Part shown: positions 1-12,233 of the stretch, in pieces
Layout of the letters: every line of letters starts with the position of its first letter
Numbering within the stretch: position 1 is the stretch's first letter
DNA from: Diplosphaera chodatii
Lineage: Eukaryota > Chlorophyta > Trebouxiophyceae > Prasiolales > Stichococcaceae
Reading direction: 5' to 3'
NCBI GenBank assembly: GCA_032358165.1
Contig: JAALGY010000020.1
Span: 2,480,001-2,544,000, forward strand
DNA: 64,000 bases
Position numbers and translations under genes: made by a program
Notes under the pieces: model-generated
What the model was told of the DNA's origin: nothing
The model's database searches: none
What the model saw: only the letters and a program-made list of their open reading frames with translations

Positions 1-565
1 GCTCAGGAGAGGGTTCGAACTCGCTGCGTAGCTCCAGTCGTCCTGCATAAAGCGCCCGTGCGGCATGACCGGCTGCGGAGGCATGGTGCAAAGCTACGGA
101 TGTGCTGCGGCTGTGCAAGTTTTGCTTCAGAGTGTTTCGCTCAAGAGCCGCGTCATGCGGCCTTGCATTGCGTCACAGGCAGACGTAAAACTCGTAAACG
201 TCACTTCCTGCTTCTGCACATTACGCCCACTGGAGCAGCACACTTACGCCTGTGGCCTCATCTCGGCACGTGAGCCCACTCTGGTACTGGTGCCTGGGTA
301 CCATGCTGCACCAGGGAGTTACCATGCTGCACTCGGCCTGCTTTGCTTTTTTGCATGTCACAGTGCACTGCTTTCAGCTCGCTTGAAGGTGCAGTGATGT
401 CATGACACTGCCGCTGGCAGTACTTGGCTGTGGCACATCAAACTAGCATGAGAGCTTGCCATGTATATGGCACTGCAAATGGCGTCTACACATGCGGCAG
501 CACACGCTGCCAGTCCAATGTGCGACCAATCAATGCTGCTGACGCTGACAGCACTGATATAAGGT
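1..565. other. Intergenic sequence downstream of bZIP-A
   Basis: No gene could be supported here. It holds a CACGTG E/G-box-like hexamer at 267-272 and a short direct repeat around 290-330 (ACCATGCTGCA, twice). It could contain the end of a gene lying to the left of the window. Confidence 0.4.
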
Positions 566-570
566 TTACA
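566..570 (-). promoter_or_regulatory. TGTAA polyadenylation signal of bZIP-A
   Basis: On the minus strand TGTAA lies 29 nt after the bZIP-A stop codon. TGTAA is the usual green-algal poly(A) motif. The position suggests a short 3' UTR. Confidence 0.5.
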
Positions 571-598
571 GAGCGCCATCCTATAGCCGCCAAACAAC

Positions 599-3500
599 TC
601 AGGCACCTGGTTCTTGCTTGACAACAACAGTGTCCCCTGCCGTTGGCACCGCCGCCCCTGGTTCCGCCGACTGCTTACTCCTTGCGCGGCCGCCGCTGCC
701 CTCAGCGGCCACGACTGCGAGCACGGACGCCGGCATTTCCACCCCAGGGTACAGCGCCGCCAGGTCCACCGTAGGCACGTCGCCCCAGTCCCGCATGGAA
801 GCAGGAAGCATCGCCTCCAGGGCGTCCAGGCCCAGCAGCGGCGCGCCTTCCCTCGCCCCTGCAGGGTGGGTGGGCGCAGGAGTTGCAGGCGTCCATCCCA
901 AACCTCCGCTTGCAACACCCAACAAGCGGCAGCAGGGGCAGCGGCAACGGCAGCGGCAGCAGCGGTACAGTGCCAGCGCAGCAGCCGCCATGCACAAGCC
1001 ATTGCCAGCATTGCAGCCACCCACCCCTGCGGTGCTCCTGCAGCACTTCCCACTTGGCATGGGCATACAGACATGCAGCAGCAGGGGATGGACCAGCACT
1101 GAGTTGCACTGACCTGCCGCCATGAGCTCTGATTGGCAGGTCGCGCCGGAAGAGCGCGCCACTGCCTCCGCCAACTTCGTGATGTACGGCTGCAAGGCAT
1201 ACAACAAGACCAGATGAGTCACAAGGAGTCACACTGTGTCCCGTCCACCTCTGTATTCGCAGGAATGCAGACCGGCACAACGGGGATGCAGACCGCCTGT
1301 CGCTGAGTGCGGGACACAAGGCAGCTCTGCAGGAGCCAGGAGCCAATGGAGCAGGATTTGAAAACTTCTACAGAAACCGTTTTCTATCAGACAGCTGAAA
1401 GGAATTGTGTCTAAACCCTGGAGCCCTGGGCCCGCACCTTGTGCGGGAAGGCGGTCACGTTGAGGTGTGCCATCTGCTGCGGCGTCAGCACCCGCCGCCA
1501 CACGCTCAGCGAGTACTGCACCGTAAAGACAGCACGACTCGAGCTCAGTTTTCCTTTCTCACCATGTGCCACCAGGGATCCTCCAGGCAGTCCTGCTGAG
1601 ACGGCCTGCGAGAAGCACGGCGCGACTGCAGGGGCCATGTCTGCAGGGCGGCTGGCGTCAGTTGCAGCTTGCTCGTCATGGCAGTGCAAGGTTGCACTGG
1701 GCGCATGCTGTCCAAGATGCATGCACCACATTGGACATAAGGTTTGTGTGAAGGCTCAGCCAGCGCTTCCAGACTCTCATCTGTGCCCTCGGTGATGAGA
1801 ACCCAGGTAACCAGTTACATGAATAAACTTTGAAAAGGTTCGTACTTGCAAATATAGTACCATCCAAACGCACCAGCATCTGCACGGTGTGCTCGTCACG
1901 CAGCGTCGTCTGCAGCGCGTCAAAGGCGCCCAGCGTGGCGGAGCCGTACGCATCCACAGACGGCGTCACCGCCACCACCTCCCAGTCGGCGCCGCCTGGC
2001 GGCATCGCCGTCTGAAGGGCAGCAGTAGGCAGCAGTAGGCAGAACTGAAAGGCGCTGTCAGTATCGGGTTGGAAGACCAAGTTGCTAACATGCAGTTTGG
2101 AGCGGCATATATCCTGGCGCAACATTGACTACATCAACTGGACGACTGAACGAGCTGGATATGCTGGACTCCATGAGGCACCCAACAAGAGTCTTAAACT
2201 TCTGCCGCTTGGAATTTGTTCGCTGGTGCGAATGGTCGACTGGGCATGACTGCCAGCCGGCAGGTTCTCGTCTCTTCAGCAAAGTGGCGACGCACCTGGA
2301 TGGTGGAGACCAGTCTGCGGCGGCGCGCCGTGAGCTCCCCGATGCTGCGCAGAAACGCCGCCCGCAGCGCCAGGATCACCTCCTGCTGCTCCCGCGTCAG
2401 CCGGGCGCCGCCCACGATCTGCAGCGCCAGATGGGCTATGTGACAGGGAACATGTCGACAAGGCTACGACCAGCTCCAGCATCAGTCAGGCGCATCACAC
2501 AAACTGTGTCGCCACTAAATACAGTGAAGTCAGCCAGACGAAAGTCTCGGCACGACGCCACAGGGACCACAGCCCCGCACCCGGTCCCAGTCCGAGTCGT
2601 CGGGCGCGCCGGCCTCGGGGGCGGCGCAGTGCGCAAGCTGCTGCTGCTGCTTGTGGGCGGCCACGGCGGCGGCGGCGGGGGTGCGGTCCACCGTCTTCCC
2701 CGTGATCAGCTGGTGCAGCGACGTCATCAGCGTCGGCAGCGACACCATGATCGCGCACTTCATCTGCCCCGACTCCCACATCTGGGGGGAAGGCAATCGG
2801 CAAGTGTTCAGTGGGATGTGATGTCAAGCCACAGAAGCAGTAGAACTGGGTGCATGCTATATGTGCTGCTGCAGCCGCAAGATGGGAGGCGCGGCCACAC
2901 GAAAGCAAGCACCCACGGCATCGAGTGCCCTCGAAGCTTGCATGGCAGCTCAAGCAGGGTGTGCCCGCCACAACATCGCTGGCGACAGCACTCAGCGCCT
3001 CCAGATTCAGGCAGATTGAGGGTCAACACAGGCGGCACAGCAGTCTGCAGCGCTGCACAACGTCGATGAGTGTGTGGGCATTGCAGCTCACCAGGCGGTC
3101 CAGCCGCTGCAGGGCAGGGCTGTTGGGGCTGCCGGCCAGCTCCAGCAGGCAGGCCGCGGCCGCGTTGATGTACTCCCGATACAGCTCCCGGAACTGTGCC
3201 AGCGGCATGTTGACCACCTGCAGGGGGCAGACAGGCAGCATACGAACCTGATGAAGGGATATCAGAACACACCTGTGGCTCTACATACATGGCTGAGGCC
3301 TTGAAATGTGTACTCGTGCTGTGAACGGCTGACAGATCACAGATCAGCACCGTGTCCTGCGCCTGAAGCGAAGCTCACAAGACTGTGATGCAAGTGATAG
3401 GCCGTATGGTCACCTGCTTGCGTGTGAAGTACATGGGCCGGTCGGGCCTCACGGTGAACACGAAGGGCCCCTGCAGCTGCAGCTTGTCCTCCATGACATC

Positions 3501-5556
3501 CTGCACACAAAGCTCAGGTTATACAGGTATCACGCCACTGATGGATGCCTGTCATTCACTGCTGATATGCCTCCGCATGCCGGCAGGGCACAGCTGCTGA
3601 CATGGGCGTCACCCATGTGGCTCGAGGCACAGGGCTGCCACTCCCAGTCGTGCATCCTGCCGGGTGCTGTGTGCTGCTGCAAGCTACTACTGATACTGGT
3701 GTTCCTACACAGGTTCACAGACGTATGCGCACCACGAGGCGGTCGTCCTGCCACCAGAGGTGGGCACGCACGGCGGCGGCGGCGTCCGCCGCCTCCGCCC
3801 GCTGCCGCTGCTGGTGCATCGACGCAATGCGCTCCAGCAGCTGGTTCCGCTGGTACAGCTGGTCCTGCGCCACGCAGTCAACATGATGCAGGCTCAGTAT
3901 GTAGGCGTAGTTCATGGTTTGCGGACTGCCGCTGCAGCAGCAGGCGCCCCTTGCAGGCACCCCCTGCTTGTGGTGTGGCGTTCATATGTAGCAGCTGCCA
4001 TGGCCGGCTCTTCGGTGTGTTGGTGCGCTGTGACGTCCAGACGCAGGCATGCGGCGTGGCCTCAAACCTGAACTTTTAATCCTGGCGCACCTTGTCTAGC
4101 TGTAGCTGCGCCAGCTGCTGCTGCATCTGCTCCAGCCGCTCGTCCACCTCTTGCAGTTGCTCCTGTGAAGCCAGTGAAGTGGGCATCAAGCTGGGTGCTT
4201 CAGTATGCAGCCTGCTCCAGCGACTCATACTCTTGGTATCCCCGACATCAGGTCCTGTTCTCAGGCCAGCCTGACTAGCCCGGGAGGTTTCACGACCCTA
4301 CATGTGCTGGTAAGATGGAGACAAGAGTTATGCAACCTGACTGGCGGTTGGGGGCATGAAGCATGCACTGCACTTTTAGACCCACTTCAACATGACAACA
4401 TATTGGTGCCAGTCCCTGAGGTATTGCGAGTCGCAGACCAGGTGTGAGCAGGCTAGTATGAAGCAAACGGTAAAGCGCTTGACTTACTTAACACGCCCTC
4501 ACTCATCTTAGCTCCACTCTATGTTACAGTCACCTTGCTTTTCTGTACTGTACTGCAGGTGTGCTGACCTTTTTGCGGGAGCGGTAGCGACGCTGCGCGG
4601 CCCGGTTCTTCTCGCGGGCGGTGGCCGCCGCCTGCCGCGCCGCCTGCAGCTTGGCGCTGCCGTGGCGCTGCGGGTGCGGATGGACCTGCACGGTGGGGGT
4701 GGCGTTCTGACCAGGCACCGCCCAGGCGCACTCGCATCTGGGGGACGAGCAGCATGTGCGCTGTGGGCGTGCACGCCTGTCAGATGGCGGTCGGTCGGAG
4801 CTCACACACACACACCCACGCGGGAGGTGTGAAAAATCCATGCCAGCCGCACCTGGGCGTAGTGATTACTGCACAGCTGCCATGTGCATGCAGGGCTGGT
4901 TCAGTTGTTCAAGATGTGCGCGCAGGTCTCGATGGGGCTGTTGTCATGCGTGAGGCCCCCACCTTGTGAGTCGTCTCCACGTCGTCGCCGCTGTTGCCGT
5001 GCAGCGCGGTCCGCAGCGAGGTGTCGCCGCTGCTGCTATGCCGCAGGTCGCCGCTGGAGGTGGCACCCGGCTGCCCGGCCTCCGGGCTCGAGGCGTCGGG
5101 CTGCCGGGGGACGCCGTTGGCGAACGGCGTGGCTGACGGCACCGCGCTGTTCAGCAGCGACTGGAAGCTGCCGCTGGCCTGCGCGGCCGCCTGTTGCAGG
5201 CCCGCCAGAAAGCCCGGCGGCGCGGTGCCGACCGTGGGCGCAGCCGCTGCAATGAAGCCCGGCAGCGGGGTCGGCAGCAGCGGGCGAGCACCCTGCGAAC
5301 CCTGCTGCAGCTGCGACTGGGGGTCGGCACTCAGCTGCGCCAGCGCGACTTCGGTGTCCTGGCTGCGCTGGCTGTCGGTGGTGCCGCTGAAGGCGTGCGG
5401 CGACAGGTCCAGCGCCGTGTCCTCCATGACGGTCTCCAAAATGGGCTCATCCAGCAGCGCCTCCCAGTCGAGCGCGCCATCCAGAAAAGACCAGTCGTCG
5501 GCCGGCTGCTGCGCCTGCTGCTGCTCTGTCTCACCTCCAGGACCCAGCGTCTCCAT
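599..5556 (-). CDS. bZIP transcription factor A, long helical C-terminal domain (12 exons)
   Basis: Predicted nuclear DNA-binding regulator of 674 residues. Exons, 5' to 3': 5556-4963, 4706-4569, 4162-4091, 3864-3733, 3500-3414, 3217-3092, 2781-2581, 2418-2296, 2011-1874, 1515-1438, 1189-1114 and 858-599. All splice phases agree. An acidic, Gln-rich N-terminus (about 198 residues) precedes the basic region AREKNRAAQRRYRSRKK, which has the N-x7-R spacing and the AAQRR core typical of fungal Yap/Pap1 factors. The next exon carries the zipper (Leu at 7-residue spacing). Then come a WW-containing segment, an FVFTVR segment, a YREYINAAAACLLEL helix, an RRRRLVSTIQ helix, an SVWRRVLTPQQMAHLNVTAF segment and the VDLAALYPG motif. 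It is divergently transcribed from paralogue B. The DNA target is unknown. The C-terminal helical region loosely recalls the DOG1-like domain of plant TGA factors; that is inference. Confidence 0.85.
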
Positions 5557-6045
5557 GATGAGGTCTCAAGGGCAGGCGCTCGTCGCTGGCCAGGTAGCTC
5601 AGACGGGATGTGTTGGGCCTGCACTCTCCAGCAGTGTTGTTCGGATCCAGTAGCAGCAGCCGCCTTGCTGTTGAGTTGTTCTGTGGGCGTAAGACAGTGG
5701 CCAACTGCAGGCTTGAATTTGCTCACGACGTGGTGCTTTTCGAAGCCTTTTTGGAGTTTACAACACGGTGTATCTGAAGCAATTCTTGACCGCGGTCACC
5801 GCAGGCCGGCCTGGCTGCATGCGAACAGCTCTGACACCACAGTCCAATGCAACAACTGCCATTTACTGCGAATACTCAGCCGGCTGCGGCCCGCTGTGCA
5901 TCTGCATGTGTCTGACGGGCACCCGGTGGTGCGAAACCCTACTGCCCACGTGAGGGCAGCTCCCCGCTCTTGCAATCTACCAGAGGCGCCTTGCTTGGCG
6001 GTAAATTGCACGCTGCGTGTATATAACATATGACACATAGCAGCT
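5557..6045. promoter_or_regulatory. Bidirectional promoter between bZIP-A and bZIP-B
   Basis: The 489 bp between the start codons of two divergent bZIP genes must hold both promoters and 5' UTRs. A perfect G-box hexamer CACGTG (5947-5952), a common binding site for plant bZIP and bHLH factors, lies on the B side, so auto- or cross-regulation is possible. A TATATAA lies at 6020-6026, only 19 nt before the B start codon. That is too close for a standard TATA-directed start with a leader, so it may be fortuitous. Confidence 0.6.
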
Positions 6046-9000
6046 ATGGCTGATACAGCGCCGCACGGCGCGGACGGACAGGGCAACTGGCTGGACTCCC
6101 TAGCCGCGGAGTTTTTGGATGCGCAGGGCAGCTTTGAGTTTTTGCCAGAGGGCGCGGACCCGTTTGCGTCCGATCCGCTGCTGCTGCCGCCGCTGACCTT
6201 CCCCACCAGCAGCGATGAGAGCACGCCAGGGCAGCGGGTGCGCCCGTCTGACTGAAACAGCGCGTTCTCGAAGTATCACAAGCTGTGTGCAACAGAGCGA
6301 GCAACAGCTTTAGTGACCCTGACTGTGTCTCTGGAAGGCGATGCACAAGTGCTGCGTGCCGTGCGCGAGGCGAACAGTGTACGAGAGGAGTCACTTTCCA
6401 CGCAGTCCCTTGCGTCTTCTTGGCGATCCTTGCCCTGATGCACAGGCGTCGCCCGGCGACCACGCCCTGCCGTCGGAGCAGCTGCTGCAGCGCCAGTTTG
6501 TGGACGAGCTGGGGCTGCCGCCGTTCTCCGCCCCCCCGCTGGCCCAGGACGGCCCCAGCATGCAAGACATGCCAGTCGGGTACCTCCCGCTGCCCGATCA
6601 GCCGCCGCAGGGGCCGCCGGACCTGCGGCAGCCCAGCACCGGCTCCGCCACCAGCGGCGAGCGGTGGGGCGGATACGACGCCAGCGGCAGCAGCGGCACC
6701 CGCCGCTCTGGCAGCGGCAGCGGCCACGCCGCGGTGAGCATGACTTCTCGCTGCTCCCGCTGCAGGGCGTGGGGCCAATGACCTTGCGGCTGCTGCCCCT
6801 GCAAGCGCCATTCACGCCCTGCATGTCGTGCAACGTTTGCCCAGTGTGGCCTCCGCTGCGTGCTGTGGACTAACCATGGCCCCAGAAATCTTGAGCCCGA
6901 GCGCTGCTGGGTGTGTTGCAGGGCCCCCCGGCGTCGCAGGGCAGCGACGACCTGGACAAGGCCAGCAACACGGTGCAGAAGTTCAAGGAGAAGAACCGCG
7001 CGGCGCAGCGGCGGTACCGCGAGCGGCAGAAGGTGCGCTTCCTGCTGCCACCCTGCAGCCGCTGATCTGCCAACCGGCAGCTCACGGTCTCTTGGAGACC
7101 GTGAGCTCCAACAACAGAGCTGCTGCAAGTAGCCATCGTGCCGGGGCTGAGGCATCATGGGCATCACTGCATGCTGCGGCTGCGCCGCCGCCACTTGTTT
7201 CTCAAGAGTTTCCTTTGTCACAGTGCACCCCGCCAGCTGGCGCTCCCAGGTCCTCTGGGGATGCGCACCCGTTGGTGCCGATTCCGTGACTCGGCTCTGG
7301 GCCTTCCCTTCTCTGCAGGAGAAGCTGATGGCATCCGAGGAGAAGGTGGCCGAGCTGCAGCAGCAGCTCCAGAAGATGCGCCTCGAGCAGGTGCCCGCCA
7401 ACTTGGCCCGCCGAGCACCTTCGCTCCTGATAGATTCCAGTCATGCCCGGCGACGGTCACCATGCTGCAGCAGGCACCCTTCAGCAGAGTCCACCCTGCG
7501 AGCACTGCTTTGAGATGCATCTTTGCAAGTGTGCATGGCAGCCCAGGACATCACCTCGGCTGGATGTTGCGGTTACAGCATGCGGTGTGTGCTCCCGCAG
7601 GACACGCTGGCGCAGCGGAACGCGCTGCTGGAGCGGCTGCTGGCGATGCAGCAGCAGGCGGCGGCGCAGGTGCCCACCCCCACCGGCAACCGCGCCGCGA
7701 TCGAGGGGCAGCAGGACGCCTGGTGGCTGGACCGCCAGATGAAGGTGTGGGAGTTAGAAAGCAGCAAGGAGCAGTGACGCGGCACTTGAGTGCCTGCTTA
7801 TGGGGGAGTCTGCATGCTTCCGTGCTTGTACTTGCAGCCTACTTGGTGCCAACACATGGGAGCCTTTGACCATGCAACGGGGCCATGGCAGGCTGTCAGA
7901 GGGTCACTGTGTACCAAGCCGTCGTCTCACACCCCGCTGGACAGAAATGGCTCCCAGGGACAACGAGATCAGGTCTCGTTGTCGAAGCTGGACTGGCTGG
8001 GCCGTTCCTCTGCTGCTCGCCGCCTGCATCTTGGCGTCACAGCCAGAAATGAGGCAGCCTGCTGACGCGCTGTGCGCCGGTGCACCGCAGGTGTACATGG
8101 AGCAGGCGATGCAGCTGGGCGGGGAGCTGGTGTTCACGGTGCGCCGCGCCGCCCCCATCCGCCTCACCCAGGCCCAGGTGCGCCTCGCGGTTCGGTGGTC
8201 TGGTTCGAGACATGGCTGTCCTAGGTTATCTTTCTGGCATGATGTACGTCGTCAACCAGCTGGTGTAGTCAACACAGCTCGACTTTCATGTAGTGGGCTG
8301 CCCCTGCCTGCAGCTCTCATGTATGTGTCAGTGCTGAAGTTGCATGCCGCATGGATACAAACACAGAGGCACCATGCAGACCTGCTGTCACTGGTGCACG
8401 GGCATCTTCAGACGTGGTAGCTCCTCAGTCACGTAGAGACGTGCAGGTGCTCCAGTGGCAGCAGCATGCACGCTTTCCGGCTCGCATCGCATCGCATCCC
8501 TCTCAAACTGGCATAAGGGTTTGAAACCTCCTGACACCGCACCGCCTGCATCTGGCCAGGTGGCGGGCATGGGGCACGCGGAGTACGGCGAGCTGTGGCG
8601 CGAGTACATGAACGCCTTCGCGGAGTGTCTGCTAGAGATGCGGGGCGACGAGGCCTCGGCCGCTGGGCAGCGCCTGGTGAGACTGTGACTCAGCAGCGCG
8701 CCGCTCGGCCTTGCATTGTTAGTCCCGGTCGCTGCCTGATCAATGTAGCGGACCAGAATGAAGGGCTTGTGCCTGAATCTGATCTTGGCATTGCACCATT
8801 TGACACCCTTTTCTGCACTGCCAGCGCCTTGTGCCATGGCACATGCACCTTCAGTTCGGAGGTGGTGTGGGCGCCACCGTGACATGGGTTGGGACCTGCC
8901 TTCCAGCACCTGACTGCGCGTTTTGTGGCCTGTAGACGCGGCTGGTGTCCGAGGCAGGGCAGCTGAAGGGCGCCATCCTGATGCTGCTGTGCATTGCCTC

Positions 9001-11130
9001 TCAAGCTGCCATCCACCATTCCTCACCCTGCCTACTGCAGACGCGGCTGGTGTTCGAGGCGGGGCAGCTGAAGGGCGCCATCCTGATGTCCTTCCCCGAC
9101 CGCATCCACGCGCTGCAGAAGAGCACCTATGGCACCTCCGCCGGCGTGGAGCGCCCCTTGGACGACGCCGCCTGGGCCCAGGTAGGGTTCTGTCAATATC
9201 TTCAACACAAATATAAATATATGAGACGTGTTCACCTTCGAAGTCAGTGCAAGGAGTCGTGGAAATAGCGTGCCACTGACGGCAATCTCACCAAGCTGAT
9301 GACCAGGGTTGCAGGCCGGGCAGCTTGAATAAACAGCAGTACAGTCATCTCTCTGCTGGAATATTGTTGGGCTGTTGGAAACACATGCTGGGCTGTGCTG
9401 GGTTCCACAGCCCTGCATATGACAGTGGCTGCGGACGAAGTCAGGTACCCAGTTTTGGCTTGGATGGCGCGCAGATGGCGGAGACGGCGCGGCTGAGCGA
9501 GCTGCAGCGGGACACCATCATCAAGCTGCGGGACCTGTACCTGCGCAACGTGGGCATCCTGGCGCGTCGCCGCAAGCAGCTCACCGCCGCGCTGCAGGTG
9601 GGAGCTTAGCCTCTACTTCCCCGTCACACGCTTTGCCAGTCGAATGGCTGTTTGGTTGCTGGCGCTTTGTGGTCAACTGCTTCCCAGGTGTAGAGGCGAA
9701 GTGCTCCGTGGCGTCATTACGGTCAGCAGCCAGCAACTGCACGGCAGCAGCCTGCCCGTTGAGTCATTGGTATGCTGCATCGATCTGGCAGCGGCTGACA
9801 TGTGTTTCTGTGTCCCCTTACAGAATGCGCTGCCGATGAGCAGCGCCTGTGGAGACGGCGGCGTGACGGACAACAAGTACAGGTGCAAGCATACTCACAC
9901 TTGCACTGATGGCTGCAGTTTGCCTTGAAAGAGCCACTCAGCATACTACGACCCTGCGTTGTCTGCCCTGCGCACATGCCAGTGAGTGCTGTCTGCTGCT
10001 GGCTTCGTGTGACAACCCTCGCCCGCTGTGCCGCCGCAGCCACACGCTGGGCACGATGGACGAGCTGCGGGACACGCTGCGGGACGAGCACAGCTGCCTG
10101 ATGCAGGTGCGCATCCCAGCCTGCACATGCAAGCCCCTGAGCAGCAGCTGCAGCGCATGCTCCTCTGCTCTCTAGCACAGCAGAGGCTCTGTTGCATCAT
10201 TTTGCCGTGCAGCTGCATCTTGATATGTTCATGTTGTTTACATCAGCACCCAGGCCTGCGCATGAACGGTGCCGCCACAGCCTCCGCGGCTCCACTGCAC
10301 GCCCTGCTAACTCCTCAGCGTTCCCTGTACCCTCCGCCGCAGTTCGTCCTCACGATATGGCGGCGGGTGCTGCGGCCGCACCAGGCGGCGCACCTCAACA
10401 TCACCGCCTTCCCCGCCAACGCGGACGTGCTGCGCGTCGCCGAGGTGCTGGCGCGCGCCGCCGGGCAGCCCTACTCCTGCGCCGTCATGCAGCAGGGTGC
10501 GCCTGCAGTTGGCACATGCTGCGCCCCTCCTGTGGGGACGCGTCGTGGATGTTGTGTGACGCTCGGCCATCTCTAGGACCTTGCTCACACCATGCATCAC
10601 ATTCTGTTGAGCAAGGGCTCCCAGCAGGCGCTGCCTGCTGTTGCCTTCGGAATGGCCCAGCCTCAAGCCTGGTTCCTGCAGCAGCTGACCACTGGGTGGG
10701 CTCCTTTGGCACCGGGGCCCCTCGGGTGTGCGCAGACACATGGTCCTTTGTTGCCAACGCCGCAGAGCCCTGCATAGTAATGGGTCCTGATGATCCTTGT
10801 TCTGGACATGCAGGCGCCAACGACCCCAGCGCGCAGCTGGTGCCGGTGGACGCGGCGCTGCCGGAGTCGATGCGCCGCTGGACGGCGCCCCCCGTGGACC
10901 TGGCGGCCCTGTACCCGGGGCAGGGTCTGCAGGGTTTAGCTGTGGCGCCCCAGGGAACCCTGGTGCGGGACTCGGCTGGCAGCAATGGGCTGCTGTCCGC
11001 CGGCGGCGACACGCCCCGTGGAAATGGTTTTGCTGCTGCTGATCAGGGGGCGGAAGCAGGCCCCGGGTTCTCTGAACCCAACACGCCGCCGGCCGCGCCC
11101 CCTGCAGCCCTGCCGCTCGCACAGGCCTGA
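6046..11130 (+). CDS. bZIP transcription factor B, paralogue of A and C (13 exons)
   Basis: Predicted nuclear bZIP regulator of 623 residues (658 if the upstream acceptor at 8936 is used). Exons: 6046-6237, 6446-6733, 6922-7032, 7319-7390, 7601-7744, 8091-8177, 8560-8676, 9041-9181, 9475-9597, 9824-9882, 10040-10106, 10343-10496 and 10814-11130. An acidic N-terminus is followed by the basic region FKEKNRAAQRRYRERQK. A 72-nt zipper exon, a DAWWLDRQMK segment, an ELVFTVRR segment, a YGELWREYMNAFAECLLE helix, an EAGQLKGAILM helix and an LRDLYLRNVGILARRRKQL helix follow. It ends with an IWRRVLRPHQAAHLNITAF segment and the VDLAALYPG motif. Relative to A, one exon is split in two (59 and 67 nt). 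The order of segments matches A and C, so all three derive from one ancestor. The target genes and the role of the C-terminal region cannot be read from sequence. Confidence 0.87.
8936..9088 (+). repeat. 105-bp-offset tandem duplication with two splice acceptors in bZIP-B
   Basis: A 48-nt segment at 8936 recurs at 9041 with two mismatches. Each copy follows an AG (TAG for copy 1, CAG for copy 2). The offset of 105 nt keeps the frame, and no stop codon lies between the copies. Splicing to the first acceptor would add 35 residues, including a second EAGQLKGAILM helix. Confidence 0.8.
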
Positions 11131-12233
11131 TGCAGGCATCCTCAGCTGTCATGCTCATCTTCTGTGCCGACGTCAAGGGTCGAAATGAAGCACAAGTTCG
11201 GCTGCCCAGCGCCTGCCCCAAGCGCGAGCTCAGTGGGCAGCCTGCAACAGATGCAGCATGTCAGCGGTGGAGCTGGAAGGGATGACGCCCCAAGGACAAG
11301 TGCTCGAGATCACGGAGTCAAATGTGGGAATGGGGCCATGCCAAATGCGCTGGGTGGTCGGCAGTTGACGCACTTGCAGTACTGTGGCAGCAGTGGCCGA
11401 TGCAACACCCGCTGCATGGCCATCATACTGAAGTATGGCAGCCCAAGACACATCATCCAGTTTTGGTCGTCAGACGTGCTGTGGTGGCAGGCTGCGTGCG
11501 TGATGGAGTGTCAAGGTTGCGCGTGGCGGACGATGCTACATTTGCTGCGGCCAGCACAGCCATTTGCATCCGAATTCTTTCTGCATGCATGTCTTTCAGC
11601 AACTTCATCTGGCTCCATGTTGTCTGGACTTTGTTTTTCGTTTGTTTGGTGCGTGTGTGAATGCCCTCATGCATGTTATCAGTGCGGCGTCATAGTAAGC
11701 TCTCCAGGACGGCTCTTGCCAACCGCTCTCTGCTGCTGCAATGCTGTCCACCGTCTTCCACGTAGCCTGATTCGCCTGCAGCAGTGCTGGCTCTCTTCTC
11801 TACAGTAATCCGCAGTGGTAGCTTACCTGATCCCCAAGTATCATAACGTGCTCCGTTTGGCGCATTACTGAACCCTGCGTCTCGAGACGGTGCTTCCTGT
11901 GAAGCGTGCCAGTCTCGTTCACTCACACACTGCCCTATATACTGCATGTTGCGAACAACTAAGAAGATTGAATCGTCTCTGAACTCGATACAGTCATTGG
12001 CTGCCCTTGCACAGCGCAAACTGTTCTCCAAGCGCAGAACCTTGCCAAGATACTTCTTCGGTCGATCGAAGCTGACTACTGATCGTGCAGGCGTTCCGAG
12101 CCGCGTCAGAGCCAGCGGCTGCCTGAGTGATCGCAGTGTGACACGGCTGCCCGCCAGCAAGCGGCAGGGCGCAGCTGTGGTGTACAACGCCTGATCGGCG
12201 CACAGCCTGGACCTGCGACGCGAACCTAGTACA
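11131..12233. other. Intergenic region between bZIP-B and bZIP-C
   Basis: This 1.1-kb stretch lies between two tandem paralogues and should contain the B terminator and the C promoter. A CTATATAC sequence at about 11934-11941 is a possible TATA element, roughly 290 nt before the C start. No convincing coding exon was found on either strand. Confidence 0.4.

Noticed and set aside
10..24. GGTTCGAACTC, like a tRNA T-loop (B box)
   Set aside because: The flanking bases cannot form a 5-bp T stem, and no matching A box or acceptor stem is visible within the window.
4801..4815. CA repeat
   Set aside because: It is a short dinucleotide run inside a bZIP-A intron, with nothing further to support.
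10307..11221. 304-codon open frame on the minus strand
   Set aside because: It lies antisense to the last two exons of bZIP-B, which have paralogue support. High GC makes long shadow frames common.
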